Positions 1 to 4,765 of a DNA stretch of 5,743 bases are shown one piece after another (the first letter of the stretch is position 1; every line of letters starts with the position of its first letter). The translations under genes and the position numbers were made by a program. Location of the stretch: positions 1-5,743 of the forward strand of contig QMRV01000123.1 of assembly GCA_003649445.1 (NCBI GenBank). Direction: 5' to 3'. The notes under the pieces are model-generated. The model was not told the origin of the DNA and did not search any database. It worked only from the letters and a program-made list of their open reading frames with translations. This DNA comes from Thermoprotei archaeon (lineage in GTDB: Archaea; Thermoproteota; Thermoprotei; Thermofilales; B15-G2).

Positions 1-383
1 CAGTATAGAGTAGCGGTGCACCGCCTTCATCTTTAACTTCAATAATATACTCGTAAATTCCAGTTTTAGGAACAATAAACTTAGGTGTTAAAGGTTTAGA
101 AGCATAACTAACATCACTCCAACTCCATCTCCCGCCAGTTGCAAGATATATGAAAGTAATATTAATACTGTAAGGAGACTCTGAAACACCCTCAACACTT
201 AAATCAACATTAACAACACTATCCTCAACGAGAAAAACAGAACTCTCTCCCAACACTATCGTGGAGAACAGTCTGTAAACGATAAGAACGCTGACCATAA
301 ACTAAACTAACAAAAACAACACCAGCCAAAAACATACATAGGAAAACAATAAGAAACACCGAGAAATAGGCAAACAAACGCAC
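1..383 (-). CDS. Membrane-anchored extracellular beta-rich protein, N-terminal part, apparent +1 frameshift
   Basis: Partial gene that leaves the window at base 1; not recognised by name. A GTG at 381-383 directly follows the stop of the upstream gene and has a GGAGG site nine bases before it. This frame encodes a typical signal/anchor (VRLFAYFSVFLIVFLCMF then LAGVVFVSLVYG) and a short strand-like stretch (YRLQTVLHDSV), but stops at 225-227 after 52 codons. The frame one base further on is open from 301 to the window edge and continues in the same style (GESSVFLVEDSVVNVDLSVEG, later WSWSDVSYASKPLTPKF and TGIYEYIIEV), with one N-I-T sequon. Skipping one G of the GGG run at 249-251 joins the two halves into a plausible secreted beta-sandwich-like protein. 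Alternatives are a pseudogene, a sequence error, or independent initiation at ATG 296-298, which has no ribosome site and no signal peptide. It probably belongs to the surface operon with the two upstream genes. Confidence 0.6.
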
Positions 384-1580
384 CTACCTAAACCTCCTAA
401 ACAAAATAATAACCAACGTTAAAACAAAAGCCAAGGAAAACAGCAAAACCTTAAACAAAGAATACTCCTCACCATAACCCTCCACCTTACCAAACACAGG
501 CTTCTCCAAAGGAATATTAGTATCTACAAGCTTAATTTCTAACCTATAAAAACCATCGACAATATATTCAGGAGACTCAACTTCGCCTGAAATGGCAACA
601 TAAGTTACGTTAAATAGGCCGTATAGCAGGTTAGATTGGAAGTGTTCAGAATAGGTCCCTACAGGTTCATAGCCCGGTGTTACCTCTTCTAAGGCTATAG
701 CCACTAAAATACCTGATAAAGTATCGTAATACATTTTAGGGATTTTAGGATCATATATGTAGCTAATGAGAGTCCTATTTTCCTCAAAGTACATCCAATG
801 TTCTTTAGAGAGATTAGCTGCTCTCGTCTCTGTTCTTAGAAGCCTAGGACCACTTAAAATAATAGAGTTTACTCTAAATGAGGCGTTTTCGCTTAGTTCT
901 TGCAAGGGTTTCAAATCAGCAATAGCATTGTAAGTATATCTATCAATATCTTTCTCGTTAACTCTATACTCTATATTCCATTTTTTAAAATCAGTGGTAA
1001 CAGAGAATACTATTAGAGGCTTATTTTCAGTAAGAATTTCCGGAGGAAGAATGAAGAAGAATAAGCCGACAGGTTCCCCGTCGTAGTATGCTTTCATGTT
1101 ATTTAAGTCAATGGTAATGTTTTTGCTTAGAGTAAGCTTGGTTAAATTATAATAAATTGTGGTCATATTGCCTCTGACGCTACTTGTAGGTCCTAAACTT
1201 GGAATAGGGGGGTACATGTATGAAGGTGCAGGCTCTTCCCCTAAAGCATATGGAATCCATTCCTCAATACCTTTCTTCAAAATATCATCAAGGATAATAG
1301 TGAAATTCACATAAGCTAAGTTATCGCGGACATCTAATATTGTCCAGCTAAAACACATCTTGGCAAGGTAAATACGTTTTATAACATAAACTATTTCATC
1401 AGATATTTTAACATCTTTAAGAAGAATTACACTTGCTCTCGGGTCAGAACAATAAATAGCATAAACTCCGGGTCTAACCCAGTAAAAAGTATGGTTATTA
1501 CAATTAATGAGAGGTATACATGTTACTAAGTAGAAGATGGTGATTAGTAATATGAGTAATAAAAAAATCCTTGTGTTCAT
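384..1580 (-). CDS. Putative surface glycoprotein with N-terminal signal/anchor and C-terminal membrane helix
   Basis: A 398-residue protein not assigned to a named family. An open frame extends 21 codons further upstream, but ATG 1578-1580 is preferred. It has an AGGAGG site ten bases upstream, and it puts a hydrophobic signal/anchor (MNTRIFLLLILLITIFYLV) exactly at the N-terminus. A second hydrophobic segment near the C-terminus (LFKVLLFSLAFVLTLVIILF) ends in RRFR, a positive stop-transfer tail. The body should therefore lie outside the cell, tethered to the membrane. Nine N-x-S/T sequons are spread over the body (NHT, NFT, NMT, NLT, NIT, NAS, NLS, NRT, NVT), as in glycosylated archaeal surface proteins. 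Cysteines sit in the N-terminal third. It is 22 bases downstream of the 151-residue secreted gene and abuts the next gene, so the three are probably co-transcribed. A role as a surface-complex subunit is inference; no enzymatic motif was seen. Confidence 0.75.
   Translation of the reverse strand: MNTRIFLLLILLITIFYLVTCIPLINCNNHTFYWVRPGVYAIYCSDPRASVILLKDVKISDEIVYVIKRIYLAKMCFSWTILDVRDNLAYVNFTIILDDILKKGIEEWIPYALGEEPAPSYMYPPIPSLGPTSSVRGNMTTIYYNLTKLTLSKNITIDLNNMKAYYDGEPVGLFFFILPPEILTENKPLIVFSVTTDFKKWNIEYRVNEKDIDRYTYNAIADLKPLQELSENASFRVNSIILSGPRLLRTETRAANLSKEHWMYFEENRTLISYIYDPKIPKMYYDTLSGILVAIALEEVTPGYEPVGTYSEHFQSNLLYGLFNVTYVAISGEVESPEYIVDGFYRLEIKLVDTNIPLEKPVFGKVEGYGEEYSLFKVLLFSLAFVLTLVIILFRRFR
392..398 (-). 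promoter_or_regulatory. Ribosome binding site inside the end of the upstream gene
   Basis: AGGAGGT on the minus strand lies within the last codons (Arg-Arg-Phe-Arg) of the 398-residue gene, nine bases before GTG 381-383. It decides the start of the leftmost gene and implies translational coupling, because the stop TAG and the GTG are directly adjacent. Confidence 0.65.
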
Positions 1581-1590
1581 TAGAACATAG

Positions 1591-1596
1591 CCTCCT
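1591..1596 (-). promoter_or_regulatory. Ribosome binding site deciding the ATG 1580 start
   Basis: AGGAGG on the minus strand, ten bases before ATG 1578-1580 and within the 22-base gap after the upstream stop at 1603. This site argues for a 398-residue product and against the longer open frame, which would overlap the upstream gene. Confidence 0.65.
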
Positions 1597-1602
1597 AGAA
1601 GC

Positions 1603-2058
1603 TTATGGGCTAGTTGATACTGTAAGGTCTCCTTCATAACCATAGTTTTTAGTTTTCCCTATCATATATGTAACTGCTTTTTTTACATAACCTTTAGCAT
1701 AGGGATAATCTGCTTCGCGGTGGATATGTCCATCACAGTCATAGTTGAAGCCATCAGGTGCTGGCAACCAACCATGTTCGTACGAATCTGCAGCATTAGT
1801 TCCATTAACTATTATATAGAAATCCCGATACATACATACGCATTCTACTCCCTCAATCTCAGGCCGATCATGGATTCCTGCTTCCCAAGATACCTCATCT
1901 GCCTTATCCGTTCTGTACGCCTCTACTTCAGCTGTCAACACTACTGTATAGCTTTCCCCGTATTTCCACTTATATGCTACGCCAGCGGATATTAAGGCTG
2001 TTGTAGTGATAAGTATCGTGATAAATAGTGCTTCTAAAATAGCATATTTGGACTTCAT
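1603..2058 (-). CDS. Secreted or membrane-anchored protein with CxC and CxxHxH cysteine/histidine cluster
   Basis: A 151-residue protein of unrecognised family. Residues 7-28 (AILEALFITILITTTALISAG) form a signal peptide or N-terminal anchor; Ala/Gly residues near 25-28 could be a cleavage site. The mature part is polar and aromatic, with one sequon (N85-G-T). It has two pieces that could make a metal site or disulfides: C73-x-C75, and C108-D-G-H111-I-H113. ATG 2056-2058 is chosen because GTGAT, which matches the archaeal anti-Shine-Dalgarno, lies four bases upstream. GTG 2065-2067, part of that same site, is an alternative that adds three residues and would be nearly leaderless. It is the first gene of the minus-strand surface cluster; a TATA-like element lies upstream. 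The function is unknown, and the metal site is inference. Confidence 0.7.
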   Translation of the reverse strand: MKSKYAILEALFITILITTTALISAGVAYKWKYGESYTVVLTAEVEAYRTDKADEVSWEAGIHDRPEIEGVECVCMYRDFYIIVNGTNAADSYEHGWLPAPDGFNYDCDGHIHREADYPYAKGYVKKAVTYMIGKTKNYGYEGDLTVSTSP

Positions 2059-2087
2059 TTTTATCACTTGCTTTTCAAAGGTTAGGT

Positions 2088-2107
2088 AAATATTTATTTT
2101 TTAAAAA
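2088..2107 (-). promoter_or_regulatory. TATA-like promoter of the surface gene cluster
   Basis: On the minus strand a strongly A/T run with TTTTTAAAAAA (2097-2107), followed by AAATAAATATTTA, lies 30-50 bases before the first gene of the surface cluster. Transcription would be expected about 25 bases downstream, near 2068-2076, giving a leader of at most about 18 bases. The exact box is ambiguous because the whole stretch is A/T. Confidence 0.5.
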
Positions 2108-2282
2108 CAAGAATTTAACTTCTCATTTGAAAATCTTATTTAATACAGGGATTTGCTGCATAGGTTAGTTTTAAAAGTTGGTGTTGGTAAATGTTGGTTA
2201 CTTGGTGAAATTCTTTAGTGATTTGATGATATTTATACATAGCTGTAATAGAATTACGTCATAACTGAGCAGAGTTGGTGCT

Positions 2283-2296
2283 GGAAAATTTAATAG
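2283..2296 (+). promoter_or_regulatory. BRE/TATA promoter of the first vapBC operon
   Basis: GGAAAA (2283-2288) followed directly by TTTAATAG (2289-2296) fits an archaeal BRE plus TATA box. The predicted start of transcription is near 2316-2320, giving a leader of about 15 bases that contains the GGTGA ribosome site. Confidence 0.55.
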
Positions 2297-2320
2297 TAGG
2301 TTGTCCCTAGTTTTACTATA

Positions 2321-2325
2321 GGTGA
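2321..2325 (+). promoter_or_regulatory. Ribosome binding site for a TTG-initiated vapB
   Basis: GGTGA seven bases before TTG 2333-2335. The nearby GTG at 2322-2324 runs into a stop after four codons, so the site selects TTG as the antitoxin start. Confidence 0.6.
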
Positions 2326-2332
2326 ACCTGGT

Positions 2333-2602
2333 TTGACTCTTAGGTTGAAAGTTGGAAGAAAAGGCTATATTATTTTGCCTAAGGCTATTCGTGAAGCCGT
2401 TGGTATTGATGAAGGCGATGAAGTTATTGTTGAAGTTAGAGATGGCATCATACTTAGACCTGCTAAGAGGAGGGTTGATGTTGAGAAGCTTAGGAATTCG
2501 TTAAGGAGGCATGTCGAGATTTTAAAGAACATTCCTAGTAGAATGGAGCCTAAACCTGGCGAGCTAGCTCAAGTCTATCTTGAAGAGGAGTTTGAGCGAT
2601 GA
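2333..2602 (+). CDS. vapB: VapB-type antitoxin, AbrB/SpoVT swapped-hairpin family
   Basis: An 89-residue antitoxin of a VapBC pair. Residues 3-47 are an AbrB-like DNA-binding domain with the family signature, a GYIILPKAIREAVGI core followed by DEGDEVIVEV and IILRP. In this family, two chains form a swapped-hairpin dimer that binds the operon's own promoter. Residues 48-89 are helical and charged, ending in an acidic tail (YLEEEFER), as expected of a tail that occupies the VapC active site. It starts at TTG with a GGTGA site. Its stop overlaps the toxin start by ATGA (2599-2602), giving translational coupling. Autorepression together with VapC is known for the family; the operator here is not defined. 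The family is clear, the numbering within it is not. Confidence 0.88.
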   Translation: MTLRLKVGRKGYIILPKAIREAVGIDEGDEVIVEVRDGIILRPAKRRVDVEKLRNSLRRHVEILKNIPSRMEPKPGELAQVYLEEEFER

Positions 2603-3006
2603 AGGTGTTTATAGATTCCCCGCTCCTCATATATCTTAACACACTAGCTAACAGCAAAGATAGAATTTTATATGAGAACTTCTACATAGATATTTTAACC
2701 AAGTATAAGCCTTACACGGACGTTCTTGTACTTGATGAACTGATCTACATTTCTAAGAAAAAGTATGGGATACCATATAATGTTTCAATAGAATTTATAC
2801 GATCTAGTATACTCCCATACGTGTACATACTTGGTTTAGGAGAAGAAGAATACGATAATGCCGAAAAAATACTAGTAGAGTACGGTCTTAAACCTTCAGA
2901 TGCTCTGCATTTAGGGGCAATGGTCAATAATAATATTAACTTGGTAGTTAGCGAAGACAGGGAGTTCGATAAAATACCTGCAATAAAAAGGCTATGGATA
3001 AGTTAG
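2599..3006 (+). CDS. vapC: VapC-type toxin, PIN-domain ribonuclease
   Basis: A 135-residue single PIN domain, the normal VapC length. The expected acidic residues are present: D6 in FIDSPLLIYL, E47 in LDELIY, D101 in PSDALHLGA, and D120 in the SEDREF motif, with D124 nearby. Together they would bind Mg2+/Mn2+ and cleave RNA, so the toxin looks catalytically intact. Known VapCs cut tRNA or rRNA and block translation; the target here cannot be read from sequence. It is translated from an ATG overlapping the vapB stop, so toxin should be made only with its antitoxin. It is not closely similar to the other VapC in this window: the motif around the first aspartate and the C-terminal end differ. 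Confidence 0.9.
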   Translation: MKVFIDSPLLIYLNTLANSKDRILYENFYIDILTKYKPYTDVLVLDELIYISKKKYGIPYNVSIEFIRSSILPYVYILGLGEEEYDNAEKILVEYGLKPSDALHLGAMVNNNINLVVSEDREFDKIPAIKRLWIS

Positions 3007-3512
3007 TTGATGCTATAGGGTTCTTAAGTTTAAACAGTTTTAGGTCTATAATCTGTATTTCTAGTTCCCTTGAATACATTATGGTGTATATGTCGCTGGT
3101 CACTAATAGTATTCTTGTAGCATTTGTAAAGCATTTTAGGGTTTTGTAAAAAGGTTAATGTTTTAATGATGCTTATTCTTAAGCTGTAATGCTCATGACT
3201 ATATGGTATATATTGTCTTGTAGCTTCCTTTACGTGTTTAATTTTTATAGTTAGTATTTTATTTTATGTATTTGTTGGGTTTTTAGTCTGGAAGATTTTT
3301 ACGTGTCATGATAGAGTAGAAGCTAGTGGTATTGTCTTTAATGAAGGAAAAATTGGTGATAATAATGCCTGAGTGGTTATAGACTAAAACTTCTACTTTT
3401 CTATAAGAACCTATTAACCGTGAACTCTTATCACCTGTATTTTGATATAAATATTAAATTGTTGAAACTATTACGGAAAATATTCTACAATGGTTTTTAT
3501 TTAAATTGTGGA
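3007..3512. other. Gene-poor stretch of about 500 bases between vapC and the retropepsin-like gene
   Basis: No convincing gene, tRNA or insertion sequence was seen. It holds several weak signals. A 51-codon open frame starts inside vapC (2994-3149). A start-less open frame of 57 codons (3199-3369) has a membrane-helix-like first half. Nested inverted repeats are present (GGTGATAA at 3355-3362 with TTATCACC at 3428-3435, and TTATAG at 3377-3382 with CTATAA at 3401-3406). A plus-strand TATA-like element lies at 3494-3505. The region is very A/T-rich and could be remains of a decayed gene, or untranslated DNA shared by the convergent ends of the neighbouring genes. Confidence 0.5.
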
Positions 3513-3866
3513 TTAATATAGGAGTATGGTCCATTCCTTTAACTTACCCGTAATTGGATCTACTTGTAAACCTAGTACTTCAAGTGTTGTTACACCAATA
3601 AGAACTTTATCAATAATATCGGAAACAAGCACCGGAACTATTTCTTCTTTCCCTTCAAGTTCTATCCACGCCCTAGAACGCTCAAGTTCAATCCTACCGC
3701 CAGTAGTTTCAACAACTGTTTTACCTGTTGACCTGAGGTTGAGCATGTCTGCTATTCTGCGAGGAATAACAGTTAATGTAGCACCTGCATCGACAACTGC
3801 ATCGACTTCAACAACTTTAGCTCTGCTAACATTGCTAATTTTAACTTTAACCTTAACATGACCCAA
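3513..3866 (-). CDS. Retropepsin-like (clan AA) aspartic protease homologue with a DAG catalytic motif
   Basis: A 117-residue protein with the layout of a single-domain retropepsin, which works as a homodimer with one Asp from each chain. The active-site loop is at residues 24-30 (VVDAGAT), followed by LTVIPRRIA. The second conserved hydrophobic-Gly motif is at 88-100 (VLIGVTTLEVLGL), and a typical archaeal ending follows (VDPITGKL). The catalytic D26 is kept, but position 27 is Ala where the family has Thr or Ser, so activity or dimer stability is doubtful. There is no signal peptide, so it should be cytoplasmic. The start is TTG 3864-3866; no other start codon is available upstream in frame. 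No ribosome site is seen, but a TTTAAA box is centred about 25 bases upstream, so the message is probably leaderless. It is a solitary gene between two vapBC modules; its substrate is unknown. Confidence 0.78.
   Translation of the reverse strand: MGHVKVKVKISNVSRAKVVEVDAVVDAGATLTVIPRRIADMLNLRSTGKTVVETTGGRIELERSRAWIELEGKEEIVPVLVSDIIDKVLIGVTTLEVLGLQVDPITGKLKEWTILLY
3786..3806. repeat. 9-base direct repeat at the protease active-site codons
   Basis: TGCATCGAC occurs at 3786-3794 and again at 3798-3806, separated by AAC. On the coding strand the copies encode Val-Asp-Ala at residues 21-23 and 25-27, so the second copy contains the catalytic Asp and the unusual Ala. Confidence 0.85.
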
Positions 3867-3886
3867 GTTAAGCGCCGCCCATATAT

Positions 3887-3894
3887 GTTTAAAC
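3887..3894 (-). promoter_or_regulatory. TATA-like promoter of the retropepsin-like gene
   Basis: The palindromic GTTTAAAC is centred about 25 bases before TTG 3866. This spacing puts the transcript start at or next to the start codon, in line with the lack of a ribosome site. Confidence 0.5.
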
Positions 3895-3920
3895 TTATGA
3901 ATTTTTAGCTTATTCTCTAC

Positions 3921-3939
3921 ATAATTAAGCGTTAATTAT
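3921..3939. repeat. Perfect 8-base inverted repeat upstream of the retropepsin-like gene
   Basis: ATAATTAA (3921-3928) and TTAATTAT (3932-3939) flank GCG. A third copy of ATAATTAA is at 3962-3969. The palindrome is about 30 bases upstream of the TATA-like box of the minus-strand gene and could be an operator. The A/T-only arms make chance occurrence plausible. Confidence 0.4.
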
Positions 3940-4033
3940 TTAGATTTTCCATGAATACTCCATAATTAACTTGGCATTGAAAACTTCAACTTATTAATTT
4001 CTGCTTCCTATAACGTTTAATGTTCTTTCCTAA

Positions 4034-4465
4034 TCATTCGTGCATTTGTTTTCTTATTTCCTTAGGTATAGGGTTTTCTAGTATTAATCCATATTTTTCC
4101 GCCAGTTTTTCTACGTGTTTATCGTTTGGAACTATTATTGGAATATTGTTGTCTATAGCTGTTGATACGAGCAATGCATCTCCTAGTGGTACATTTTCCT
4201 CTATAGCCATGTAGAAACCTCGTTTTGAACATGGGATTAAGGTTAAACCTTCAGCAACACATAGTATTTTCCTAGCTACTGCTTCTCTCGGCCTTATTTG
4301 GTAGTACCAGTATAGGATATTATATGTTTCGAGTAGGGTAGTGGCTGTTACGTAAACCTTTAGCTCTCCTTTCAATGCACGTTCGATGAATGGTCTTGTA
4401 TATTTTGTTGCTATATGGTTTTCAAGTAGTGCATAGGAGAGTATGTCAGCATCAACTATTCTCAT
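4034..4465 (-). CDS. vapC: VapC-type toxin, PIN-domain ribonuclease (second module)
   Basis: A 143-residue PIN-domain protein. Likely metal-binding acids are D5 or D7 in IVDADILSY, E46 in TTLLETYN, D96 in PLGDALLVSTA, and D115 in VPNDKHVEKLAEKYGL. All four expected positions are filled, so the endonuclease should be active; the RNA target is not predictable. The C-terminal helix and tail (PIPKEIRKQMHE) follow the usual end of the fold. ATG 4463-4465 overlaps the vapB stop by ATGA, which couples its translation to that of the antitoxin. It differs in motif context from the VapC at 2599, so the two modules are unlikely to be a recent duplication. No terminator-like hairpin was seen after its stop. 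Confidence 0.9.
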   Translation of the reverse strand: MRIVDADILSYALLENHIATKYTRPFIERALKGELKVYVTATTLLETYNILYWYYQIRPREAVARKILCVAEGLTLIPCSKRGFYMAIEENVPLGDALLVSTAIDNNIPIIVPNDKHVEKLAEKYGLILENPIPKEIRKQMHE

Positions 4466-4716
4466 TCTTTTATAGCCCCATAGATGTGTTTTGCAATGCT
4501 AGCATCGGCTTTTACTAAATTCTCATTCTCTATGTAAAGCTTATTTTTCCTGAACTCTTCTAACACATTAATAGCTTTCCTAATAATAATTACATTACCT
4601 TGTTCTTCCACAATAACCTCGTCTCCTGGTCTTAAATTTCCACGTGCCGATACTGGTAATGTTATTCTCCATCTACTATCTATTTTAGCTTTTCCCACAC
4701 CCATACCCACTCCCAC
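4462..4716 (-). CDS. vapB: VapB-type antitoxin, AbrB family, with an M/V-G repeat start (second module)
   Basis: An 84-residue AbrB-type antitoxin. Residues 9-48 form the swapped-hairpin DNA-binding domain (KAKIDSRWRITLPVSARG, RPGDEVIVEE, NVIIIRKA), and the remainder is a helical toxin-neutralising tail. The N-terminus is encoded by four 6-base units (GTGGGA, GTGGGT, ATGGGT, GTGGGA), giving Met/Val-Gly repeats with four in-frame candidate starts: GTG 4716, GTG 4710, ATG 4704 and GTG 4698. A TATA box centred about 26 bases before 4716 favours a leaderless GTG 4716. ATG 4704, giving 80 residues, has a GGGAG site five to six bases upstream and is a serious alternative. The same repeat is a G-quadruplex motif, so start choice may be linked to RNA structure. 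The toxin gene follows with an ATGA overlap. Confidence 0.85.
   Translation of the reverse strand: MGVGMGVGKAKIDSRWRITLPVSARGNLRPGDEVIVEEQGNVIIIRKAINVLEEFRKNKLYIENENLVKADASIAKHIYGAIKE
4694..4714 (-). promoter_or_regulatory. Four-tract G-quadruplex motif over the vapB start codons
   Basis: On the minus (coding) strand, GGG tracts lie at 4712-4714, 4706-4708, 4700-4702 and 4694-4696. The three-base loops are AGT, TAT and TGT. This fits the canonical intramolecular quadruplex pattern and would be present in the messenger RNA. It covers all alternative starts of the antitoxin. Folding and function are inference. Confidence 0.6.
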
Positions 4717-4726
4717 ATAGTGGTAT
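4703..4726. promoter_or_regulatory. Imperfect inverted repeat, candidate VapB operator
   Basis: On the minus strand, ATACCACT (4726-4719) is mirrored by AGTGGGTAT (4711-4703), with one extra G in the right arm. A shorter perfect element, CCAC-TAT-GTGG, lies at 4723-4713. The repeat spans the predicted transcript start, a usual place for an autoregulatory VapB/VapBC operator. Confidence 0.35.
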
Positions 4727-4735
4727 TTCTATGAA

Positions 4736-4746
4736 CTATTTAAAAC
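4736..4746 (-). promoter_or_regulatory. TATA-like promoter of the second vapBC operon
   Basis: GTTTTAAATAG on the minus strand is centred about 26 bases before GTG 4716, in the 49-base gap after the acetyltransferase gene. It gives vapBC its own promoter, separate from the upstream gene. Confidence 0.55.
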
Positions 4747-4765
4747 TTTATGCAAGTAAGGTGTA

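Noticed and set aside
1581..1643. In-frame extension of the 398-residue surface gene upstream to 1643
   Set aside because: It would overlap the end of the preceding gene, place the signal peptide internally and ignore the AGGAGG site before ATG 1580.
1720..1995. Plus-strand open frame of 91 codons
   Set aside because: Antisense shadow of the secreted Cys/His protein; no ribosome site and no family-like features.
2178..2264. Short hydrophobic open frame before the first vapB
   Set aside because: Only about 28 codons, no ribosome site or promoter at a suitable distance.
2224..2268. C/D box guide RNA (TGATGA at 2224-2229, CTGA at 2265-2268)
   Set aside because: The internal D' and C' boxes are missing or very poor, the flanking bases do not pair, and the unit is short for an archaeal C/D RNA.
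2745..2927. Minus-strand open frame of 60 codons
   Set aside because: Antisense to the well-supported vapC toxin with intact PIN motifs.
3074..3089. Small inverted repeat ATACA...TGTAT as a terminator of vapBC
   Set aside because: Five-base A/T-rich arms without a following T-run; expected by chance in this composition.
3526..3861. Plus-strand Ser/Thr-rich open frame of 111 codons as a protein gene
   Set aside because: Composition is what antisense reading of a Val/Glu/Lys-rich gene gives; the retropepsin-like motifs on the other strand are decisive. The promoter-like element is kept as a separate observation.
4020..4214. Plus-strand open frame of 64 codons
   Set aside because: Antisense to the second vapC, which has all expected acidic residues.
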